Made by a program: the position numbers and the translations under genes. 7,011 nt of DNA from an uncultured Pseudomonadales bacterium (GTDB taxonomy: Bacteria > Pseudomonadota > Gammaproteobacteria > Pseudomonadales > Porticoccaceae). The notes under the pieces are model-generated. The model worked only from the letters and a program-made list of their open reading frames with translations, had not been told where the DNA came from and ran no database searches. Within the stretch, counting starts at the first letter, position 1; each line of letters starts with the position of its first letter. Positions 1 through 6,559 of the stretch are shown in pieces. The stretch lies in contig CAJQJT010000396.1 of assembly GCA_905478725.1 (NCBI GenBank), positions 1-7,011 on the forward strand, given 5' to 3'.

Positions 1-99
1 CATAAATTTCTGGCTCACGAGAGCCGAGTAAATTTAGGTTTGGACCGTGAAGTACCAGTAGTGAAGCCATTGGATCCCTCGGAAATAGATAATTACTAG
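1..99 (+). CDS. 3' end of a probable integrase-core transposase (partial, possibly a remnant)
   Basis: The frame is open from the first base and ends at TAG 97-99, giving 32 residues. The segment HESRVNLGLDREVPVVKP resembles the tail of integrase-core (DDE) transposases, where a His-Glu-x-Arg stretch and Leu-Gly-Leu are followed by an acidic/basic pair, Thr/Val-Pro and Pro. From memory, many such proteins continue for about 20 more residues towards a Gly-Gly-Leu-His-His element. Here the frame stops earlier and no such element follows in the same frame, so the gene may be a shortened or decayed copy. The catalytic domain lies outside the window, so the family is assigned from the tail alone. 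The downstream DNA is AT-rich and holds short inverted and direct repeats, as expected near an element end but not proof of one. It could instead be the end of an unrelated gene. Confidence 0.4.
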   Translation, partial: HKFLAHESRVNLGLDREVPVVKPLDPSEIDNY

Positions 100-162
100 A
101 TTGAGGGAAGTCTGCCCGAAAATAAAAGTACTGTCTATGAATAATTTGTAAAATGCTATTTT

Positions 163-346
163 CGGCGAACTTAGCGGAAAATGCCGCCGATATTTAACAC
201 AATAGCTGTTTTTTAGCTGTAGGGCTTTTGCTGAAACGGCGAAGTTAGCGCTTTTTAGGGCAGTTTTCACAGTCAATAATGCTAAAAACCAGCAAAGTCG
301 GCTAACACCTGCAAATATGCTCTATATTGCGGCTAAAATCTGCAAA
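163..346. repeat. Cluster of GCTAA-based short repeats in both orientations
   Basis: The pentamer GCTAA occurs six times in the non-coding gap between the transposase-like tail and the end of dsbD. Three copies read on the minus strand (plus-strand TTAGC at 171-175, 213-217 and 245-249) and three on the plus strand (281-285, 301-305 and 332-336). The three plus-strand copies extend into related units of 15-16 bases, GCTAA-n5/6-GCAAA, starting at 281, 301 and 332. On the other side, CGGCGAACTTAGCG (163-176) and CGGCGAAGTTAGCG (237-250) match at 13 of 14 positions. The outward symmetry around about 265 suggests protein-binding repeats or an element end. The rest of 100-347 shows no convincing gene or terminator. 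Confidence 0.5.
205..293. repeat. 13-base imperfect inverted repeat
   Basis: GCTGTTTTTTAGC at 205-217 is the reverse complement of GCTAAAAAACAGC. This matches GCTAAAAACCAGC at 281-293 in 12 of 13 positions. The arms are 63 bases apart, so a simple hairpin is less likely than a pair of binding sites or the remains of terminal inverted repeats. It forms part of the wider GCTAA cluster. Confidence 0.5.
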
Positions 347-347
347 A

Positions 348-2081
348 TCAATTTATTGCGTCGGTTAGTGCTTCAATAACTATTGATTCGGTGAGAATTT
401 GCGGAAGAATTTCTGCTTGACCTAAGCCTCTAGGGTAGACCAGGTAAAGTGGCACGCCGCTACGATTGAAGCGCCCAAGCAGTTCGGTGATCTGCGGGTC
501 GCTGTTGGTCCAATCCCCTTTCAGGTAGCTAATGCCGTTGTCGCGCATCAACCCGATAACCCTTTCTGAGCTCAGGGCAATGCGCTCATTGACCAAACAA
601 GTAATACACCAGTCCGCAGTAAGGTTGATAAATACCGGCTGATTGTCATCGCGTAATTCGGCGAGTAACTCTGGTGAGTAGGCAAGAAATTCTGGCTCAA
701 CGTCTGATTCCGAGATGGCGGTTATAGGTACGGCCAAAGCAGCCGCAAATGTTACTGCGGCTATAAGTCGGGTTATTGGCTTGCTGTTGAGTTTCCAGAT
801 CCACAAACCCATCACCAGCAGGATTAGGCCGATAATAACGGCCGCTGCGACATCTATAGAGGTCTGGCGCCCTGCAACCCAGAGCAGCCAGACGGCGGTC
901 ATATAGATCGGGAAGGCAAGAAACTGCTTGAACACGTCCATCCAAGGGCCGGGTTTCGGGAGTCGTTTGGTGAGGCCGGGAATCCAAGCCAGTAGAATAA
1001 ACGGCAGTGCCATGCCGAGGCCAAGAAAGGCAAATACTAATACCGCAATAGACGCTGACTGGCTAATCGCGAAACCCAGTGCCGGGCCCATAAAAGGTGC
1101 AGTGCAGGGGCTGGCAACTGTCGTCGCCAGAACACCGGTCATAAAGGAAGAGCGCAGCCCCTCTTCACCTTGGCTGTTTTGGCCCACAGACATCAGGCTA
1201 CTACCGATCTCGAGATAGCCGGAGAGTCCAAGGCCCATAACAAAAAACAGGTAGATCAAAAAGATGACAAATAGCGGTGACTGCAATTGGAAGCCCCAAC
1301 CAATACTCTCTCCCGCGGCACGCAGAGAAAGCATCGCTATAGCAATGACCACAAAGCTAGAGACCACACCTGCGGTGTATACCAGTCCGTGAATATGTCG
1401 GCTGCGATCGGTTTTGTGATTCATGGTGAAGCTCAACACCTTGATCGACAGAATTGGAAATACACAGGGCATCAGATTGAGAATCATACCGCCAGCCAGT
1501 GCAAAGAGTAATACTAGGGCCAGTGGCAGAGATGCGGTGTCGCTGACGTTGCTGTTTGCCTGCTGTGTAGTAAAAGGTTGGCTACTGATTTCGACAATGC
1601 CGTTTATCAGATCTATATCCAGCCACTGCCTGTAAGGAGGGTAGCAGAGCCCTGCGTCAGCACAGCCCTGAGATGTAATTTCCAGGCTAAGTCGAGTTGA
1701 CTCTGTGGTGAAGGGTAGCGCGACGCTGGTCTGTTGATAGTAGACTTCGAGTTCTTTTTCGAAATACTCATCCCACTTCACCAGGCCGCTACCGAATTGT
1801 GGCGCTGCTAGAACCGCACTGCTATCCGTAGATCCAAATTTGAAGCGATCGCGGTATAAGTAGTAGCCGTCGCGGATCGTCCAGTTGAGTAACAGCCGCT
1901 GATCTTCAACTACAACAGTTAGGTTGTAGGCCTGTTCAACAGGAACAAACTCTGGATTGGCGATCTCACTTGTCCAGCTGTTTTGGTTTGCGTTGGATAG
2001 AAAGTCTGTTTCTGCCAGTGCAGGTATCCAAGTGGACATTAGAGCCAGGCTCAGTAGGAGGTTGCGCATTGTTATTTTCAT
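348..2081 (-). CDS. dsbD: Thiol:disulfide interchange protein DsbD
   Basis: Inner-membrane reductase that passes electrons from cytoplasmic thioredoxin to periplasmic partners such as DsbC and the cytochrome c maturation thioredoxins. The 577-residue product has all three DsbD parts. A signal peptide (about 1-23, ending ALA) leads into the periplasmic alpha domain, with Cys140 and Cys146 in GCADAGLCYPP. A membrane domain follows, with about eight hydrophobic segments between 185 and 455; its redox cysteines are Cys206 (LMPCVFP) and Cys326 (ASPCTAP). The C-terminal thioredoxin-like gamma domain has WCITC (Cys492, Cys495) and a cis-proline candidate in SGVP (Pro544). Length and cysteine set fit full-length DsbD, not the shorter CcdA. 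The start at 2081 is supported by GGAAAGG just upstream; Met5 is a weaker alternative. The gene is divergent from a PCu(A)C copper chaperone, consistent with a role in copper-protein or cytochrome maturation. No defect is visible. Confidence 0.96.
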   Translation of the reverse strand: MKITMRNLLLSLALMSTWIPALAETDFLSNANQNSWTSEIANPEFVPVEQAYNLTVVVEDQRLLLNWTIRDGYYLYRDRFKFGSTDSSAVLAAPQFGSGLVKWDEYFEKELEVYYQQTSVALPFTTESTRLSLEITSQGCADAGLCYPPYRQWLDIDLINGIVEISSQPFTTQQANSNVSDTASLPLALVLLFALAGGMILNLMPCVFPILSIKVLSFTMNHKTDRSRHIHGLVYTAGVVSSFVVIAIAMLSLRAAGESIGWGFQLQSPLFVIFLIYLFFVMGLGLSGYLEIGSSLMSVGQNSQGEEGLRSSFMTGVLATTVASPCTAPFMGPALGFAISQSASIAVLVFAFLGLGMALPFILLAWIPGLTKRLPKPGPWMDVFKQFLAFPIYMTAVWLLWVAGRQTSIDVAAAVIIGLILLVMGLWIWKLNSKPITRLIAAVTFAAALAVPITAISESDVEPEFLAYSPELLAELRDDNQPVFINLTADWCITCLVNERIALSSERVIGLMRDNGISYLKGDWTNSDPQITELLGRFNRSGVPLYLVYPRGLGQAEILPQILTESIVIEALTDAIN

Positions 2082-2258
2082 AGCCTTTCCGCGGTATTAT
2101 TCGTCACTGTATTTTCGACTCTAGTATAATGCAGGAAGATACGTAACCGCGCGCTAAACTGATTTCAATTCTTAACCAGGCGCGATTTAAGTTAGATCCA
2201 TAATACCGGTTTGCGATCAACATTCTGATCCCATGCTATAGTTTCAACAAGGAATCCT
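2082..2258. promoter_or_regulatory. Divergent promoter region between dsbD and the copper chaperone gene
   Basis: This 177-base gap must drive both divergent transcripts. TATAAT at 2125-2130 is a perfect plus-strand -10 hexamer. TCGTCA at 2101-2106 is a fair -35 (4 of 6) with an 18-base spacer. The same spot reads TATACT on the minus strand (2128-2123), so it could also serve dsbD, although no good minus-strand -35 is visible. A second plus-strand candidate, TGCTATAGT (extended -10, 2234-2242), would start RNA almost on the ribosome site and is less likely. The ribosome site for the chaperone is AAGGA at 2249-2253, five bases before ATG. No recognised copper-regulator operator was identified. 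The promoter calls are by eye. Confidence 0.35.
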
Positions 2259-2819
2259 ATGAATACTCGATTAATCTATTGCTTTGTTTTTTGTCTCTCC
2301 ATGCCGTTTGGTCTGGCTGCAAGCGCGTCTGGCTTCTCGGTTGAAGACGCCTATATGCGAGCTATGCCTCCAGGTCGAACGGCAACGGCAGCTTATTTGT
2401 CGGTGACCAATAACCACGACAAAGCCTGTTCAATTATCGGCGGAAGCACTGCGGTCGCGGCTAAATTGGAGATCCATCAACAACTGATGAGTGGCGGCAT
2501 GATGAGAATGCGTCCTGCGGCTGCGGTGGAAGTTGCAGCGGGTGAAACCCTGCGGTTACAACCTGGTGGATTCCACCTGATGTTGCTCGGTGTAGAAACT
2601 GCACTGGTGCTGGGGGAAAGTCATCAGATGAGCTTGCAAACTGAGGATTGTGGCACGATCAATATCACCGCTGAGGTACGCAGTTTGTTTGAAAAATCTG
2701 TTCCCGCGGAGAAGGCCCATGATCATTCCATGCATGAGCATTCTATGGACAAGCACTCTATGGACAAGCACTCAGGCCACGACATGCCGAAAACGAAAAA
2801 AGACGGAATTGATCAATGA
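2259..2819 (+). CDS. Periplasmic PCu(A)C copper chaperone with His/Met-rich C-terminal tail
   Basis: Secreted copper-binding protein of the PCu(A)C (DUF461) family, which carries Cu(I) in the periplasm and in studied members helps build the copper centres of cytochrome oxidase. The 186-residue product starts with a signal peptide (about 1-22). The copper site matches H-X10-M-X21-H-X-M exactly: His73, Met84, His106 and Met108, the last two in PGGFHLM. The core ends near residue 145. A tail of about 40 residues (154-176 richest) follows, made of five-residue HSMDK-like units, likely an extra copper-binding extension. The mature part has two cysteines, Cys57 and Cys131, which could pair. AAGGA five bases upstream supports the start. 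The stop overlaps the next ATG by four bases, so translation is probably coupled to the DUF2333 gene. It is divergent from dsbD. The family call is strong; the exact client is inferred. Confidence 0.92.
   Translation: MNTRLIYCFVFCLSMPFGLAASASGFSVEDAYMRAMPPGRTATAAYLSVTNNHDKACSIIGGSTAVAAKLEIHQQLMSGGMMRMRPAAAVEVAAGETLRLQPGGFHLMLLGVETALVLGESHQMSLQTEDCGTINITAEVRSLFEKSVPAEKAHDHSMHEHSMDKHSMDKHSGHDMPKTKKDGIDQ
2724..2768 (+). repeat. In-frame 15-base tandem repeat encoding HSMDK-type units
   Basis: Three consecutive 15-base units encode HSMHE, HSMDK and HSMDK (residues 156-170 of the copper chaperone), followed by a partial unit HSGHD. Units two (2739-2753) and three (2754-2768) are identical at 14 of 15 bases, so they look recently duplicated. 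Unit one is more diverged. The repeat adds histidine and methionine ligands, and its length may vary between strains by slippage in multiples of five residues. Confidence 0.8.
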
Positions 2820-3886
2820 AGTTTTGGCGTCGAATTAAAACCGTTGGGCAAAAGCCTTTTTTGGATGCGGCTGAGAAAATAGCCGATGGCTATGTGGATA
2901 ATCAGAGGCCAGCTTATTTTCGTTATGCGCTGATTACTCTGTTGATTATTGCGCTGTTGATACTCGGTTTGGGTTGGCACTGGAGTGATGAACCCGATCT
3001 CTTTGACGTGCGTGCAGAGACCGAAAAAGCGCTGGCGGGTAAGCCGTTGGTGGTAGGTGCCACCACGACAGCGACACTGATCCACACCATTGAAGTCATG
3101 CTGCAAAAGCCCGGTGGTTACCTTAGTAATGACATGATGCCCCCCGGTGTATGGCTCGATAATATCCCCAGCTGGGAGTTTGGCGTACTAGTTCAGATTC
3201 GCGACCTCAGCAAAGCCAATCGAGAAGCATTTAGTCGCTCGCAATCCCAGTCAACTGAAGACAGGGATTTGGCCGTCGCCGAGCCGCGACTTCATATTGA
3301 CCACAGTAGATGGGCAGTTCCCTGGCCTGAATCTGAATATGCCGAGGGGCAGAAATATTTTCGTCGCTATCTCGAACGGCTTGCTGATAGTCAGGCTCCT
3401 GATGCGCAATTTTTTGCTCGAGCAGATAATCTGCGCTACTGGCTGAGTACAGTCGAAACACGCCTTGGCAGTCTGTCTCAACGACTCTCTGCCAGTGTTG
3501 GTCAGCGACGTATAAATACCGATCTCTCTGGTGATGCTGCAGGTCGTCAATCGACCCAGAACGCACAGGAAATTGAGGTAAAAACCGGCTGGCTTGAGAT
3601 CGACAATGTATTTTATGAAGCCCGAGGTACCACCTGGGCACTGCTGCACTTTTTAAAAGCCGTCGAAGTGGATTTTGCCGATGTGCTCAATCGTAAAAAT
3701 GCGATTACCAGTTTGCAGCAAATTATCCGTGAGCTGGAAGCGAGTCAACAGCCTGTTAATGCGCCAGTGATTGTCAACGGTGAAGGTTTTGGTCTGTTAG
3801 CTAATCACTCATTGGTGATGGCCTCTTATATCAGTCGCGCCAATGCGGCGATTATTGATCTTCGGGAGCTGCTCTCTCAGGGTTAA
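2816..3886 (+). CDS. DUF2333 family inner-membrane protein, function unknown
   Basis: The 356-residue product matches my memory of the DUF2333 family of gammaproteobacteria. Characteristic stretches are TTATLIHTIE followed by KPGGYLSND and MPPGVWLDN (about 84-116), WEFGVLVQIRDL (120-131) and FSRSQSQS (139-146). A basic N-terminus of about 35 residues precedes one hydrophobic segment (about 36-54), after which the chain is hydrophilic with helical stretches. The likely topology is a single anchor with a large periplasmic domain. No signal cleavage site or catalytic motif is evident. The start ATG overlaps the stop of the copper chaperone (ATGA, 2816-2819). A weak GGA lies eight bases upstream, so the start probably depends on translational coupling. 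The coupling suggests a periplasmic or envelope role alongside the chaperone, but no biochemical function is known to me and none is claimed. Confidence 0.85.
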   Translation: MKFWRRIKTVGQKPFLDAAEKIADGYVDNQRPAYFRYALITLLIIALLILGLGWHWSDEPDLFDVRAETEKALAGKPLVVGATTTATLIHTIEVMLQKPGGYLSNDMMPPGVWLDNIPSWEFGVLVQIRDLSKANREAFSRSQSQSTEDRDLAVAEPRLHIDHSRWAVPWPESEYAEGQKYFRRYLERLADSQAPDAQFFARADNLRYWLSTVETRLGSLSQRLSASVGQRRINTDLSGDAAGRQSTQNAQEIEVKTGWLEIDNVFYEARGTTWALLHFLKAVEVDFADVLNRKNAITSLQQIIRELEASQQPVNAPVIVNGEGFGLLANHSLVMASYISRANAAIIDLRELLSQG

Positions 3887-3955
3887 TGTTGGCGTGAAAG
3901 TGAGGCTGTAGTATCAGCCCCTAAAACAAGCGTTTAAGTGTGAAAGGGATAAAGG
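3887..3955 (+). promoter_or_regulatory. Short intergenic leader with hairpin and ribosome binding site
   Basis: The 69 bases between the DUF2333 gene and the EAL gene contain a small perfect stem, GGCTG (3904-3908) with CAGCC (3915-3919) and a six-base loop. No T-run follows, so it is not a convincing terminator. AAAGGGA at 3943-3949 lies six bases before ATG 3956 and fixes that start. No clear promoter was seen. The downstream gene may be read through from the chaperone promoter. Confidence 0.4.
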
Positions 3956-6529
3956 ATGAATGATATCTTCCACGCAAAAGGAGCTGGTGGAGCAGGGTCC
4001 CAGTTAAGTCGGGCTCTAATTGCGGCGCGGCTACAGGGGGGCGTGATGGTCGTAGATCGCAATCTCCGGGTGGTGATGATCGATCGTAAAGCGGCGGATT
4101 TCTGTCAGGTTTCCTCAGGCCAGTCTCAAGGTAAGCGTTTCTATGCGCTATTTCCAGGGCTGCTGGGCAGTGGCTTCTCGGGGGAGCTGCATCAAATTAT
4201 TAGCGCCGAAGGCAAAAGTCGTTTTACGCGGCCTGCGGACAATAGTCTGTTAGATCAATTTGCCGAGGCTTTCTCTCGTGATAGTTCTTCACTGTTGGCT
4301 GTGTCTATGACAGCTTACGATGATGGTTCTAACAATTATTGCCTGATCCGCTTCACTCTGCAGGCCGCGACCAAAAATACTACTGATGAAAAACCCTTCA
4401 CCGACGAAAGCAGTCAAGGTAACCCCACTGTAAAAAGTAGTGCAACAACTTCTGTTAAAAATAGCGTCGGAAAAAACATTGTCGAGCTAGCCGATCAGCA
4501 GCCTGAAACATTTGTTGTAGATAAAAATTCTGCTTATATCACCGCGGACCAATTTGGTTTTATCTCTCAGATTAGTGCTGCCGCAGAAACCTTATTTGGC
4601 TACAGCAGCGAACTTTTGCTTGGCAGTTCGGTGCGCACAGTATTTCCCGGTCTCGATGAAATACATGGGTTGGATTTGGTAGAAAATATTAATAGCCTCG
4701 CTACTCAGCATAATCAGGGTTATGTGCTGGCCGCCACATGCCATGGTGAAAGCCGCTATCTGGATATCAAACTATTTCATTCGGCGACTGATCAAGGTCA
4801 GCTGATTATTCTGTGTAATGACTGCACTCAGGTTAGTCAGCAGGCCGAGGAACTGATTAATCGCGGCGAGCTCTACGACCTTACCTCTCGTCATATTGCC
4901 GACGCTGTGGCGCTGGTAGATGCCGAAGGTTTTGTTTTGGAAATGAACCCCATTGCCGAACAGTTATTGGGTTTTAAATTGGATAAATCCAAGCCGGTAC
5001 AGATTCATGCGGCCATGCCTCTGGCTAACGAAGAGACAGGTATTGCCGAAACGCCGGTTCAGGATGCACTAAACAAGGCTCTCAATGTGGAGTCCAATCA
5101 GTCGCTGTTGTTAAAAGTGCGCGGTGCTGCACCGGTGAGTGTTTCGGTGTCAGCATTTCCATTGCGCGATGCCATGGGTCGTATTGTTAAGTGCCTGGTC
5201 ATCTTTAGGCCTCTCAGTGAGGCGCGCCGGGTTTCCAGCCGTCTGCAGTGGCAGTCGATGCATGATTCCTTAACCGGATTACCAAACCGTACATCACTCT
5301 CTAAGCGCATCCAAAAAGCCATTGAAATTGCGCGTCAGGAAGGCGCAATGCATGCGCTGCTCTATATTGATCTGTATAACTTCTCAGTCATCAACGACAC
5401 CAGTGGCCACACCGCCGGTGACGAACTGCTAAAAGAATTTGCTCAGTTATTGATCAGACTTGCCGGGCCCAGTGATATAGCCGCGCGTATAGGCAATGAC
5501 GAGTTTGCCCTGCTGATACATAGAGTCAATTATGACAAAGCCATGATGTTGGCGGAGCGTATTCTAGCCGAGCTCAAAGAGCTGCGGGTACCCTGGGAAG
5601 GGGAGGTGTTGAAAATAGGCGCTAGTATTGGCGCCATACTGATTGATGACACGGCACTGTCTGATATAGATCTGATGATTTCTGCGGGCTCTTCTTGCGC
5701 TACGGCTCGAGACAAGGGTCGCAACAAAATTCACTTTCAGTCATTTAACGAAGAGGTTGCTCGACGGCGTAGCCTTGCCACTAGTATGCCGAAAATCGTC
5801 TCGGCCCTAGATGAAGATCGGTTCACTTTATTTGCCCAGCCGATTGTGCCGTTAAATGGCACTGCGGCAACCGCTAAATGTTATGAGGTGCTGGTGCGAA
5901 TGCGCGAAAGTGACGGCACTATTTTACCGCCCTCAGAGTTTATTCCCGGCGCTGAACATTTTTCATTGATCGATGATTTGGATAAGTGGGTATTCAGTCA
6001 TTCGTTACAGTTTCTTCAACGTCTGCAAGCTAAAGGGTCGCCCTTACCATTGCTGTCGGTAAACCTTTCCGGCAGCACAGTGGGAGATGAGAATGCCATT
6101 GATTATATTCTCAGAGGTTTTAGTGATACCGGAATTTCGCCAAAACATATTCAGTTCGAAATCACCGAGACTGCGGCAGTTAAACATTTGCAGGAAGCCA
6201 AGCGACTGATATCGACATTGCGCTCGGTGGGTGTGTCCATTGCACTGGATGATTTTGGCAGTGGACTGTCATCATTTGCCTATCTAAAAGAGTTGCCCAT
6301 CGACTGCCTGAAGATTGATTCGAGTTTCATTCACACCATGGAAAATAGTGATGTGGATTATTCGGTTGTCAGTACCATCAATCACCTGGGCCACATTATG
6401 GGTGTCACCACGGTGGCGGAAGGCGTGGAAAATGAAAACCAGCTGCGCCTATTGAAAAAAATAGGCGTCGATTATTTACAGGGCTTCCTATTCCAACATC
6501 CCCAACCCCTAGACCAAATCGGGCGCTAA
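3956..6529 (+). CDS. PAS-PAS-PAS-GGDEF-EAL protein, probable c-di-GMP phosphodiesterase
   Basis: Soluble signalling protein of 857 residues with no membrane segment. PAS-like regions lie at about 20-130, 190-290 and 305-420; the first two are separated by a Ser/Thr-rich linker (about 137-175). The GGDEF domain (about 436-598) keeps the metal and nucleotide segments IDLYNF (471-476) and GHTAGDELL (484-492). Its active site reads GNDEF (513-517) instead of GGDEF, and the I-site is GPSD (504-507), without the arginine of RxxD. The EAL domain (about 620-850) has Glu644 (EVL, a variant of EAL), Asn703, EITE (735-738), Asp765-Asp766 in DDFGSG, Lys786, Glu822 and Gln842. The EAL half therefore looks catalytic for hydrolysis of c-di-GMP to pGpG. 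The GGDEF half is probably inactive or a GTP-binding regulator. The PAS regions probably sense a cytoplasmic cue; no ligand can be named. The start is set by AAAGGGA six bases upstream. Confidence 0.93.
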   Translation: MNDIFHAKGAGGAGSQLSRALIAARLQGGVMVVDRNLRVVMIDRKAADFCQVSSGQSQGKRFYALFPGLLGSGFSGELHQIISAEGKSRFTRPADNSLLDQFAEAFSRDSSSLLAVSMTAYDDGSNNYCLIRFTLQAATKNTTDEKPFTDESSQGNPTVKSSATTSVKNSVGKNIVELADQQPETFVVDKNSAYITADQFGFISQISAAAETLFGYSSELLLGSSVRTVFPGLDEIHGLDLVENINSLATQHNQGYVLAATCHGESRYLDIKLFHSATDQGQLIILCNDCTQVSQQAEELINRGELYDLTSRHIADAVALVDAEGFVLEMNPIAEQLLGFKLDKSKPVQIHAAMPLANEETGIAETPVQDALNKALNVESNQSLLLKVRGAAPVSVSVSAFPLRDAMGRIVKCLVIFRPLSEARRVSSRLQWQSMHDSLTGLPNRTSLSKRIQKAIEIARQEGAMHALLYIDLYNFSVINDTSGHTAGDELLKEFAQLLIRLAGPSDIAARIGNDEFALLIHRVNYDKAMMLAERILAELKELRVPWEGEVLKIGASIGAILIDDTALSDIDLMISAGSSCATARDKGRNKIHFQSFNEEVARRRSLATSMPKIVSALDEDRFTLFAQPIVPLNGTAATAKCYEVLVRMRESDGTILPPSEFIPGAEHFSLIDDLDKWVFSHSLQFLQRLQAKGSPLPLLSVNLSGSTVGDENAIDYILRGFSDTGISPKHIQFEITETAAVKHLQEAKRLISTLRSVGVSIALDDFGSGLSSFAYLKELPIDCLKIDSSFIHTMENSDVDYSVVSTINHLGHIMGVTTVAEGVENENQLRLLKKIGVDYLQGFLFQHPQPLDQIGR

Positions 6530-6559
6530 ACTAGCGAAACTCGACAGCTTATTTTAAGC
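6524..6559. terminator. Two small hairpins between convergent genes (weak bidirectional terminator candidate)
   Basis: CGCTA-AAC-TAGCG (6524-6536) is a perfect five-base stem that includes the EAL gene stop codon. GCTTA-TTT-TAAGC (6547-6559) is a second perfect five-base stem that includes the stop of the kinase gene. The genes converge with only 19 bases between them, so any transcription end must lie here or inside the opposite gene. The stems are short and lack clear T-runs, so the call is weak. Confidence 0.25.

Noticed and set aside
34..276. Minus-strand 80-codon open frame
   Set aside because: It runs antisense to the transposase-like tail and across the repeat-rich gap. It shows no recognisable family and its composition is typical of AT-rich non-coding DNA.
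311..330. dsbD terminator hairpin
   Set aside because: GCAAATAT and ATATTGC can pair with one bulge, but the stem is AT-rich and has no following T-run in the dsbD direction.
163..346. Integron attC site
   Set aside because: GTTAGCG and GGCTAAC were compared with the core-site patterns GTTRRRY and RYYYAAC and do not fit, and no paired inner boxes are visible.
697..1635. Several open frames of 60-100 codons overlapping dsbD in other frames, on both strands
   Set aside because: They lie wholly inside a clear full-length dsbD, have no recognisable domains and look like translations of shadow frames.
3231..3649. Two overlapping minus-strand open frames of about 130 codons
   Set aside because: Both are antisense to the conserved DUF2333 coding sequence and show no family features.
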